From Tetrahymena elliotti 4EA (Eukaryota > Ciliophora > Oligohymenophorea > Hymenostomatida > Tetrahymenidae): 64,000 nucleotides of DNA. The translations under genes were made by a program, and so were the position numbers. The stretch lies in assembly GCA_000231825.2 (NCBI GenBank), contig JH720298.1, positions 1,704,736-1,768,735 on the forward strand, written 5' to 3'. The notes below the pieces were generated by a model. The model was not told the DNA's origin and did no database searches. It saw nothing but the letters and a program-made list of their open reading frames with translations. Positions 48,619-58,939 of this stretch are shown here, piece after piece; positions within the stretch are counted from its first letter, which is position 1; every line of letters starts with the position of its first letter.

Positions 48619-49491
48619 TCAATATTTTCGTTTACTCAAAAAATGTTAAAATTGTAGTAGATTTCTTTTCACATTATTTTCTCTCTTTAAAAATATTACA
48701 AAAAACCACAAAAATTACATTTTAAACTGAGCTGTCAATAAAAATATAAAAAAAATGAAGAAAGAGAAAGTGATTTAATATTTCTCTAAAATTAAAAAAT
48801 AATTTTTAAAATCTTTTTAATCTTTGAAGATTCATATTTTTTATTTAATTAATACCGATATTTCATATAAATTCTTCCTTTGAGCTTTAGTGAACTAAAC
48901 AGAGTTTATATTAAAAGTATTTTTTTGTTTATTTCAAAATTATTTTAAAAATTTTATTAAAAAATTTCAAATTTTAATGATAAGTTAACATCATATCCCC
49001 TCATTTATGAATTTATTTATTATTAAAAATTATGTAAAATTAAATATTAAAATATTATTATAATAGAATAATTTTTTTTATTCTGTTTGTATATTCTTTT
49101 ATTAGAAAGTAAATTTTAAAGTTTTATTTTCATTCCTTTTAGATTGATATATTTTTTGCTAAAGAAAATTTTTTATAATTTTTTGAAGAGAAATGTGAGT
49201 AATGCATGATGAAAAAAATTTAGTTTGATTTTGCTCGAAATTTATTGGCGGAAGGATGATTAGTTAATAAATTAATTAGATTTTGATTGAAAGAGAATGA
49301 ATGAACGAATAACTTAATTTGGATAGTAGTAAGCAGGATGTTTAAGCTAAAATTGAAGAATATAATAAATTTGTTTCTGATTAAATTAATTTGAATTACT
49401 ATCTTGAATTACTACAATTACTAATTAAAAATCTGATCAGTTATTACCCTGCCAATTTGTGGAAATTTTCAAAAAAATTAAAGTTTTGTAA
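48619..49491. other. intergenic or upstream-exon region of the coiled-coil gene
   Basis: AT-rich DNA that probably contains the missing 5' exon(s) of the coiled-coil gene ending at 46084; I could not fix them. A pyrimidine patch ATCCCCTC lies near 48996. A small plus-strand frame begins at 49301 (next entry). Confidence 0.45.
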
Positions 49492-49582
49492 TCATTTCAT
49501 CTTTAAAATTGTAAAGACTTATTAATCTTTTATAACAAAATAAATGAAATTAGTTTACTTTTTATCAATTAGGTCGAGATGA
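49301..49582 (+). CDS. small hypothetical protein, 93 aa, overlapping the 3' end of FYVE-like gene 4 on the other strand
   Basis: ATG 49301 to TGA 49580-49582. The first 35 residues (MNEQLNLDSSKQDVQAKIEE, continuing YNKFVSDQINL) have a convincing protein-like composition and a short amphipathic helix. The rest becomes Phe/Lys/Leu-rich and may be intron or non-coding, as if only the first exon is real. The last 91 bases lie antisense to the final exon of the gene ending at 49492. No family is assigned; a truncated relic is possible. Confidence 0.3.
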
Positions 49583-51440
49583 TATTGATGAGTAATATTC
49601 TTAAAATTTTTTGATATAATTTAATCTAGATCACTAATCTTAGTTGTCCATCTCAAAATAACTTCATTGAGTTAATCAGTGTTTGAGCCAACCTATCTCA
49701 TGTTTACAATATGCTTAAAGGAGATAGCTTTGATGTATTTTTCCAATTCTTTAAACTATTTTATTTGTATATCAAATCATTAATCACTTGAAATAAAAAT
49801 TTAAGAAAATATCCTTCTCATTTTATACTTTAAAAAAATTTTATTAGAGCTCCTCAATATTTTTTGAAGATTTGAAGACTTAAAAAAGAAAAATAGTTCT
49901 ATAAAAGCAAATAAATTATGAATCTTGAGTTAATCAAGAAAAAATCACAATTTAAAAATAAAAAAAAGTTATTTTGTGTAAAATATCTTACATCTCTCTT
50001 CATTATAATGTTATCTATCATCGCAAAGCATACTTAGAACTGTAAATAATTTATAAAAAAGCTCTAGTAATATAGGAAATAGCTTCCAGAAAGAAATTGC
50101 TTGACAAGGAGAATGTTTTCTTCTCCAAATCCCTTTTGGTCCACAATATCATCAATAATGTATTGCAAATATTTTTCAACTGTTTCCATTTTGTTCTTTT
50201 TTGCTTCCTTTGGATAGAGTGGAGGAGGGATTACATAGTATATTATGTTGGTGAAAATAAAATATGCTTCCTATTATGTGCAGAAACACATTAAAAAAGT
50301 TAGAATTTTCAAGTATTCTCTTGTGTAACCAACATCCGGGAACTTTTTTAGATAAAAATATTCATTCAATTAGAATGCAAATTGATGAATTTACTTTAAA
50401 AAGAAAACGAACCATGATGTTGTAAATTTCCTAAGAAATAATTTCGTTGGACATATCTCCTTAAAGTTAATTTAAAACCTCGCAAAAGGAATAATTGTAT
50501 TTGATAGCACATGCATGAAATTCCTTTAAATCTTTCTTAACCTAATTCAACTCTGGAGTCTTAGCTTCAAATTCATCCCAATTCTTTTTAATTTAATCAG
50601 CTAAAGCTTAATACTCTACATTGAGCTCTTTTTTCTATCTAAATTTTTAAAAATCAGTAAATAAATTCAGTAAATAACTAAATAACAAACTAACCAAAAA
50701 AGTATATTAAAATACAACAAACATCTATCTATCTATTTATCAATATTTTTCTTTCTCTTTTTGCTTGATTTTTTTATTTCTTGTTCAAAAAACAAATTGT
50801 TTTCTCAAAAACATTTTCCTTAAAATAAAATTGTTGTTTTTAATAGATTATTATTAAGAGGGAATATTAATAGATTGTATCGATTTTGTTGTATTTCTTG
50901 GAATTTTAAACAGAAACTAACTTGAATATATTACTAAAAAAGTCCAAGAGATTCCTGCCATCTTTCACAAATTTGAGAAGATTGCCCCCATCTCAATCTA
51001 TGCTAGATAGTATTTATAAAATAAGACATTAATTACATTCATTTTGAATAAAATTCTGTTTTAATTTGGCTAAAAATGTTGATTTTGTTTTACCTTTTAA
51101 ATAAAGTAATCATTCTAATCTCTTTCTTCTTTACACATATTGCAAATTCTATGGTTTTACTCAGGTTTTTCAAGACAACCTATGATCTTTTTTAAATAAA
51201 TTAGTTAACTTCAATGAAAATTGGTTGCTAATAATGCTCTTTATTTACCTTCTCTCTTTGCGCCCCACAACTATGACAAACTGTCCTGAAACATCTCTTG
51301 CAATTGTGTGAAAATTTCAAATTAACTATTTTAAATTAGACAAAACAATTTTCACAATATTCCTTTTTTAGCTTGATTGCTTCATTGTTGAGGACATGGT
51401 CTTTCCTTGTTCTCTTGTACACGTCACTGTTTTTTAGCAT
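49492..51440 (-). CDS. FYVE-like zinc finger, TBC-like protein 4, short form without coiled coil (406 aa)
   Basis: Six exons: 51249-51440, 51094-51186, 50922-51002, 50395-50634, 49992-50342 and 49492-49755, each a whole number of codons; they sum to 1221 bases (407 codons). The zinc finger is CENC, CKRC, CHSC in exon 1 and RICNMC in exon 2 (93 bases, as in paralogues 2 and 3). Exon 3 holds the ERWQESLGLF segment equivalent to RWLQSLNLI of paralogue 2. The TBC-like domain follows (QEIYNIMVRFLFK, QQEAYFIFTNIIYYVIPPPL, NYLQFQVCFAMIDN), split by an intron (after residue 202) that the others lack. The final exon corresponds to the segment preceding the coiled coil in the paralogues but ends in TGA after 87 codons. 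It may act alone or compete with the long forms (inference). Confidence 0.82.
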
Positions 51441-52378
51441 TGTGTGTGCTCACTATTCAAATAATTATCTAACCTTTTAATTTATATTTCTGATTTCAAA
51501 AAAACCCTCCTTTATTTATTTATTAGCTTTCTATATGCTAAAGTCCGCAATCTTTACGTTTTAGCTACTGCTTTGTATATTTAATTTGAATGATAGTAAT
51601 AGTAATTAAAGCTATTAATTCTTTTTTTTGGAACTAAGCAAAATTTATTATGATCTATTTATTATTAATAAAAAGTTTTATCAAACAATTTACAGTGTGT
51701 TTTTGTTTCTTTCTTGATTCGTTCATCAAACAAAATCTTCTTTTACTCACTATTAATTTCTCATCAAAGATTCTTTTTGGTTTAAATTGCCTCTATTAAT
51801 TTTTACTTAAGTGACTAGCTCAATTCTGCCATTAATTCATTCAGTTTTTCAATCAATGAGTAAATCAATTTATTCATATATTCTTTTGTTAAATGATTCC
51901 TTTATTTCATGTTAAATCGAAAGCAACAGCTAAAATTGTCAGGCAGGCAGGTTAGTAAAAATTTCCTAATTATTTCATTTTGTTTGATCTATTGATTGAT
52001 ATCAAATTGAGAAATCTTAATTGATAATAATCAATTTGCACTGAACTAGACAAGCAGCGATTTTTCAAGAAAAAAATTATAAAAAAATATTGTTCTGATT
52101 AAATTATTCAAAGACTTTTTAGGTCTAAAATATACAAATTTCACGTATTTATTTGGAATGGTTGTTTTTTTAATTTATTTTTTAATGAAATTAAGCAGTC
52201 CTTGCTATCAATTAAATCTTTAAAACCCAGTGAAATAGACATTTTAAATTAATTTAATTATTTTTAAGTTTTTGATTTTAAACAAAACCATCAAAAACAA
52301 ACAAACAGCCAAGCAAGAAGCAGAAGCAATCAATTAATAAAAAGACAAATATTATTAATAAAAACGAATATTAGGATA
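51441..52378. other. divergent intergenic region
   Basis: Shared upstream region of FYVE-like gene 4 (minus) and the first small membrane-protein gene (plus). Contains short CAGG tandem units near 51941. No gene seen. Confidence 0.5.
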
Positions 52379-52652
52379 ATGGAGTAAAGCAATTTAATTC
52401 AAGACGGTAACAATAGTAGCAGCGCTGCTAGACAGTAGAACAGTGATAGCAAGCCTCCTGTTTTCACTGATTTCCAATTCAAAATTATTTTTGGCATTCT
52501 TGGAACAGCATTAGTAAAAATTGAAATTTTATTCAATAAAAATGAAATGATTTTTGTTTTTTCTAATAAATCTAAATTAAAAAAAGGCAGGTGGATTGAC
52601 TATTGGAGTTATTTAGATTATGGGAAGCCTTTTCTTAAATAAAAGTGCTTGA
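52379..52652 (+). CDS. small single-pass membrane protein 1, 66 aa
   Basis: Two exons, 52379-52513 and 52587-52652, with a phase-0 GT..AG intron of 73 bp; 201 bases, 67 codons including TGA. The N-terminal 32 residues are polar (Ser/Asn/Gln). The middle is one Gly-rich transmembrane segment (KIIFGILGTALAGGLTIGVI) and the end is short (MGSLFLNKSA). The intron falls inside the membrane segment, at the same place and phase as in the neighbouring gene at 53058, which makes the pair clear paralogues. There is no signal peptide; the form fits a tail-anchored or small organelle-membrane protein, perhaps mitochondrial, but no family was recognised. Confidence 0.72.
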
Positions 52653-53057
52653 ATTGAGGCAAAGTAGAGTTTTTTAAGAAAAAAAAAATAAATTGTGAAA
52701 TATTTATTCTACTTTCTAGAGAAAAAATATATATAAAAATACTATTTGTACTAATAAATCAATTTCATATTTTGTTTATTATTTTTGAATATTCTCCTTA
52801 TCTTTTTAACACATTTTTTTAAAGAAATGCTTAAATATTTACAAAGTTATTTGATTTTAAAAAAATTTTGAGTGAAATCTGTCTAGAATGAAGAAAATAA
52901 AAGAATGCTTCATTCTTTCTTAATTTTGCATTAAGTTTTACAATCAAATAATTAATTGATTGATTTATATATTATTAAAATCTTGATATTTATTTTAACA
53001 ACTCTATTAAAAGAAGGATTCAAAATTCATTAATTTTTCTGTTTCCAATCAATAATA
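52653..53057. other. intergenic between the two small membrane-protein genes
   Basis: About 400 AT-rich bases separating the tandem paralogues; expected to hold the 3' end of the first and the promoter of the second. No further feature. Confidence 0.5.
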
Positions 53058-53508
53058 ATGGAGGAGCAAAATAAAGAAAAATAGGAAAATGTCATTAACG
53101 CAGCTGAAAAAGAGCAACAAGAGAGCTGGATTAGCGATTTACATTATAAAATTGTTGTGGGAATTTTTGGATGTGGTTTGGTATAAATATCATTACAAAT
53201 GATTTGGATTAAGATTAATCTCATTTTTTTAAAATTTAGGCAGCTGGATTAACAGTTGGCACAGTAACCATTTTATATGTAGGATTCATTCATTCATTTT
53301 ATAAATATTTTTAGCAATTTAAAGCTTTATTTTCATATTAAATTTGGATAAATATACTAAATATGTTATAATTTCCTTTTAAAAAAATTAGAAAGAATGT
53401 TTCCAATTTCTTTTGGAATAGTTCTTAAAATAATATCAATAATTCACCAAATATTTGACAGTATTTATTTATTATTTAAAAAAAAAATAGAGTTTGTTTA
53501 ATCCTTGA
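53058..53508 (+). CDS. small single-pass membrane protein 2, about 92 aa
   Basis: Preferred model: exons 53058-53180, 53240-53278 and 53392-53508 (93 codons with TGA at 53506-53508). The N-terminus is Glu/Gln/Lys-rich. The membrane segment KIVVGIFGCGLAAGLTVGTV aligns with the neighbour's KIIFGILGTALAGGLTIGVI, and the first intron sits at the identical point and phase. The second intron (113 bp, GTAGGATT..TTAG) is inferred from its AT-rich composition. Without it the frame also stays open, ending at TGA 53456-53458 with a 113-residue product, so the C-terminus is uncertain. The C-terminal part in the preferred model is a second, amphipathic or hydrophobic helix (FQFLLEQFLKQYQQF). Confidence 0.6.
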
Positions 53509-54005
53509 TATGAAGATATGGTATAGAAATATAAAATAAAATAAACCTTCAATTAATTAATAACTTGCATTTTTATAATATTCATTTTAAATTTTGTTAT
53601 TTTTTATCTTTATAAATTCAAATTCATACAAATACAAAGATGATATTTTATAATTTATTCCAAAATCATGTTAATTAATGCAAACATAAATTATCAATAA
53701 TTTATTTTTTTATCAAAATTAACAACCAAAAAATGAAAACAAATATGTAAAATTATAAAATTTTTCTTCTTTTTAAAGTAATTACCAACAAAATAAATTT
53801 TTATGAAAAGTTAATTTGTAAATTAGATGTTGAAGAGTTATTTTTTAAAGAAATAAAAAGGATGTAGAAGGGAATAAACAAAAGAGAGAAAAAACTTACT
53901 CACATACTTGTTATTTTTAAATTATATACACAAATACAATAGATCATTTTTTATTTTTTAAGCTTAATTTCTTAAAACATTTAATTTTTTCTTATTTAAA
54001 CTCTG
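53509..54005. other. convergent intergenic region
   Basis: Between the 3' ends of small membrane-protein gene 2 (plus) and the large low-complexity gene (minus). AT-rich; nothing recognised. Confidence 0.5.
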
Positions 54006-56645
54006 TCATTTAAAACTGATAAAATCGGAATATCTTACCAATTTCGACATATCTCTGTCTTGTTAATTAACATATGATTTTATTTTATTTTTATCTTCTT
54101 AGAGCTTCTTTTTTCTTGTGTCTGTTAGTAAGTGATTGTAAAAGGCAGGGTTTCTTATAACAGAATCTAATATGTTATTTTTTACAAAGTTGATAAGTTC
54201 TTTGGGTCTTGAAAGGTCTTTAATCTATTAGTTTTAGGTTCTGCTTGCTTTTATTTATTAAATAGAATCTTCATAGTCAGCTATCATTTATTTTTGTAGG
54301 AAATCATGTAGTTTCTAATCCCTTATGATATCTTTGATATCCTGCTCAAAGTTTTCTTCTTCGTCTTCTCCCTTTGGTAGAAAATCAACAAATTTAGAAA
54401 TATTTTTATTGACCTCGACATGAGCTTTTTTGAAGATTTTGTTATCAATTTTGTTTTGTCTTTTAACTTTTTAGCATGCATTAAGAATATTGCTTACCTA
54501 AGCAAAAGCTTATTTTTATTCATGATTGATTTTCTTAACATTTCCTTCTGATTCTGTCTCATCAAAGACTCTATTTTGTTTCTGCCTTGAAATCGTATTT
54601 CTCAGATAAGATTTTTTATCATTTTCAGGTGATTTAATAAATGATTCTTTGGCAGACTTTTCCCAAAACTTAATATTTTTACTTCTTCTTGCTTTTCTTT
54701 ATTTCAAAATTTAAAGTTTTTTTTACTTATCTTCTAAATCATTTTCATCATAATCATCATCAGAATTCTCTTTATACATTTACAAATCATCTTCATCTAT
54801 TTCTTCCTCTTCTTCACCAGATGAACAATTAGCTATTTCATCTAATTTTGTATATGTTTTTTTATCATTTTAAAAATCAGGACTACTATTCATTTTATTA
54901 GGTGTACTTTCAACATAATTGTCTTCGTCAAACACCTCTGGAATGGCATCTTTCATATTTTCAATATTTTAAATCTTTTCTTTATAATTTATTTTGATAG
55001 GAGAAAGTCTATTCTTCAAAAAAAATGTAGGATCATCCAAATTATCATTTTTAACAAATGAAGGAGAAGAAAAAGATTACTAATCTTAATTGCTTTTTTA
55101 TAAAATCTGATCTATTTTTTTCTTGACAGGATTAAGAGAATTATCATTCTGTATTCCCTATTCTCTCAAAATATCTTTGCTTACTGCAAGTCTCTATCTA
55201 ATTTCTTTTATCTTTGTAGGTGTAGCAGGCTTTGCAGTAATTAAATACTAATCATAATACCTCTATAGCTATGATTTCTCAATTTAACTGTTTAATGAAC
55301 AATTCTTAGGAATTTAATTTAATTACACTTTTTTTATTATCTAATTAACTTTTTAACTATCAGGTTACATTGAAAGCGATTTTCTTTAATGAACAAACTC
55401 TATGTATTTCCATTCAGCTATCTCTTTTTTCTCTCTCTTTTTTATATTGTTCAAAACAGGAGCATGATTATCATTCTTTATTTGTTGCTCTGAAATAAAT
55501 CTTTCATTCAAATTTTCATTTGTGTTTTAAATAAAATTATTTTGTAATTATAAATTTGTTTATTGAAATCCTTAACTGTTATCAACTGCTTTCTATTCAT
55601 AAAAAGTCTTATTCTGCCTGAAATTAACATCAGAAGGTTCTGTTATGAATTTAGTCTGATTATCAACTTAATTTTAATCTTATAATGTTGTATTTTTATT
55701 TGTTGGTGAATGCGATTAATCAACATTCTATGTATTATAAAAGCTATTTTATGATGTATTTACCATCTCATTTCTAAATCTTCTCCTTTCTTAATTTTAA
55801 GTATTACTTCTTCTTGATTGACTAGTTCCTATATTTCTACTCTAAAAGCTATCAGGAATTTTATTTAATATAAATGAAGTTTAGGTTTTTTGAAATTAAT
55901 TTTCATTCACGTTTTCCTATGCAGAATTAGCTCTGAAATATCTTGAATTACTGTTGTTGTTGTTAAAAGAATTACTAAAATCCCTCACTTTTATAAAATC
56001 TCCTCTTGATTAAGGTCGAGTATTTGTTTGGCTATCATAGAATTGAACGTTACTAATTTTAGTAAAGTTTTTAGTTTATCGAAGTGTGTCATCAAAAGAG
56101 CGAGCAGTTGATCTTGCTGAAAGTTAATTTGGAGTCAAACACTTCCTTCTAGCAGAATTAAGAACAGAGTTAGCTGTAGAAACTGTGCCCCTCCCACTGG
56201 GATAGTTAATGTTTTTATTATAATATTATGGGATATTTACATATAAATAGTTAAATTAATTATTAAAAGCCTATTCCTCTTAAGATTCAATTGGAATCTT
56301 CATATCATCAAAAGAATCCATTTAAAGTTTTTATAAATAATCCTACATATCTGTAGGATTTGTTCCACCTTTTATCTTTGTTTACCTGTTAAATGCTTGG
56401 TTCATATAATCAGGAAAAACTTAAAACATTTAATTTATTTTTTCATTATCAAAATTTAATTTTGGAGGCTCCTTCATCATTTTGATCAGATCTTTTATTT
56501 TTTATGGAGGATTTTACACCTATTTCTCATTTTTTTCTTTTGGAGACACTTTCATACTTGTACTTCTAAATTTTGTATTGGGAGCTGTAAGCAATCGCTC
56601 ATTCAGCTTCTTCATCTTAAATACTTTCTATTTGTTTTCATCCAT
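54006..56645 (-). CDS. large low-complexity protein of unknown function, 879 aa
   Basis: One frame from ATG 56645 to TGA 54006-54008 (880 codons), with no intron. Another in-frame ATG three codons upstream (56654) is also possible, giving Met-Gln-Leu-Met. Residues 1-110 are basic and may be ordered (MKKLNERLLTAPNTKFRSTS; PDYMNQAFNR). About 110-420 are Asn/Gln/Ser/Arg-rich and disordered. A helical, Lys-rich part follows. An acidic run near residue 605 (GEEEEEIDEDD) precedes a charged helical C-terminal region of about 260 residues (FWEKSAKESFIKSPEND, NISKFVDFLPKGEDEEENFE, SVIRNPAFYNHLLTDTRKKK). I do not recognise a domain. The basic-acidic-helical layout resembles nuclear or cytoskeletal scaffold proteins, but this is only an impression. 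Confidence 0.8.
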
Positions 56646-56654
56646 TAATTACAT

Positions 56655-58939
56655 AAACAAAAAATATGAAATTCTATCTATAGTTATTAAAATAATTAAT
56701 TTGACTTTATATATGCTTAATTTTCTAAACAAATACTAACCAATAAATCTTAACAAATACTTCAAACAAAACATTAACAAGTCTGACTGATAAAAGCGTA
56801 TTTTATTATCAAATTCATTCAAGTTGTGTTAAATTAATTACAATAAAATAAATAAAAACTTTAAAATTATTTCTCAAAATTATATTCTAAAAATATTTGT
56901 CAAGTTGCTTTTAATTTTAACAGTTTAAACAATAATTTTGAAAAGAAAAATTGAAATAAAAAACAAGAAAATAATAATAATACTAATTATTTTTGACATT
57001 TTACATTTTGTTTCTATGACAAGCTTGGTAATCTATTTACAAAATATTTAAGTTAAGCATACATTTTCAAGCAAATTAGAGAAAAAGAGAAAACTTTAGT
57101 TACTGTAGGTATTTTAAAAAAAATTAAATGTCAATTTTTTTTAAAGAGAGCCAAAATAATAGGTGATTAATATTATGTTAAATAAGTTTTTTTGAGTATC
57201 AACCTGACTAAAACATCAATTAAATAATTAAAATATATCAAAAGGGGGAGAGGCAGGTAACAATGTATGACTTGCTGGTTTTAATATTTGAATACAAAAT
57301 TGAACAAAATGCAATTTTAAAATAATTCATACTTATGAATTAAATTAACCCCTCCTGAAAAATAGATTTATGAATTTTTAGCAATGAAAAATGATTTTAA
57401 GATAATAATTTTAGATAAAAAATTTTACAAATTAGAATGGAATTTGGTGGAATAAAAAATTTATTTGAAATTGATAGAAAATTCTTTTTCCAAAATAGAA
57501 ATTGGTTTATTTTTGCAACAAGTATTTATTTGTGTATTATTTTTTCGAATTCAAATATATTTTGATAAATTTATTTATGATAAGAATTTTCTTATTTTAG
57601 ATATTTTTTGTTTCTTTAAAAAAAGCAAATGAAAATTGTTCTGTTTGTTATGAGCCAATTCAATATTATTAAAATAAGGATATTTAACTTAAAATGGTGG
57701 ATTTTTAATTTTTAAACAGGTATTTTTAGTGTATCCAATTTAAAGCAGATTTTATCCGCATAGTAGGATATGTTTATTTGTTGTTACACTGAATATGAAA
57801 TTGGAAAATGTAAATTAAAATTAGTAAGATATAGCACCAAATATTTCAAAGATATTGAATAATTTGAACTCTTTTTCTCATAAATAAATTTTCTGACTTA
57901 TTTATGAATTTCCCCTTTATTTTTGAAGTAATTTTTGTTTGCTAACCAGATAATATACTTCCTAATCACATAATTAACTTCTTCCTCTATTTAAATATTC
58001 ACTTCAAAACTTGAATGTAGAAAAGACTACACCACAAAATACTAGTTCAAAACTTTAAATTTTAAAATTAAAAATATTAAATTGTAAATTTTATTCTTAG
58101 TTTTTTTGAATGAAGTTGCCTTTTTATCTAAATATCCATTAAATTTTTTATTACTATAGCCATAATTTCATTGATACCTTTTATATTTTCAATTTAAAGA
58201 AAATAATATGAATTATGTTATAAATGTTTAAAATACCTAAGACGTGAGAAAAAAAAGGGTAAAAATAAGAGCAAGTTCAAAAATAAATATAAATTTGTTT
58301 GTTTGTTTGAAAGATTGTATGAATTGAGTAAGAAGAGATGATATGTTCTATTTACTTGCTATTAATTAGTAAGGAAGACCTAATAAAAGCTAAAAAATAA
58401 GAAATTGAATGAATTATTAATATGAAATGAAATTAAAAATGTTTGATGAAACGTGGTAAAAAGTTCAAAATTTCTAATATTCTACATGTTTCATAATTAA
58501 AGATACAGGTAATTATAGTATATAATATTTCTGTTTTAATCAAAGCTCTACATACATATTATTTTATTAATGGAAATTAAACCTACCAAGAAAATCTTTT
58601 GAAAATTAATTCAAATAAATAAAAAAGAATTAAATAAAAAAAATCTAATGATAACAAATTCAAAAATTGGATTGATTAATAGATAGATATATTTGATTAA
58701 TACATTCATGTTTTCATACATACAATTGCATATCTTGTCTTATTTATTTATTTCAATTTCAATAATTTTCACCTTTTAATAAAATCAAACAATTATTATT
58801 AAAAGCAAGCGAACAAATACTTAACCAACAGCTTTAAATAGAACCAAACAAAAAAATTAATCAAAAATTAAATTAAACAAAACAAAAAATCTTTAAATTA
58901 ATTAAAAAAGTATCTAGCAAAAACTATACAAATAAAAAA
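56655..58939. other. divergent intergenic region upstream of PEP mutase
   Basis: 2.3 kb between the starts of the low-complexity gene (minus) and the PEP mutase gene (plus). Contains a G-rich patch (AAAGGGGGAGAGGCAGG near 57241), a pyrimidine patch CCCCTCC near 57350, and a possible RING-like relic near 57630. The last 150 bases before the PEP mutase ATG are A-rich (AAACAAAAAATC and similar), typical of 5' leaders of strongly expressed ciliate genes. Confidence 0.5.
57627..57791 (+). other. weak RING/zinc-ribbon-like relic
   Basis: A plus-strand frame reads ANENCSVCYEPIQ, a Cys-x2-Cys start typical of RING fingers, followed by a stretch (YYQNKDIQLK) of protein-like composition, and ends at TGA near 57789. 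The further Cys/His ligands of a RING domain are missing or out of frame. It may be a decayed fragment or chance. Confidence 0.2.
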
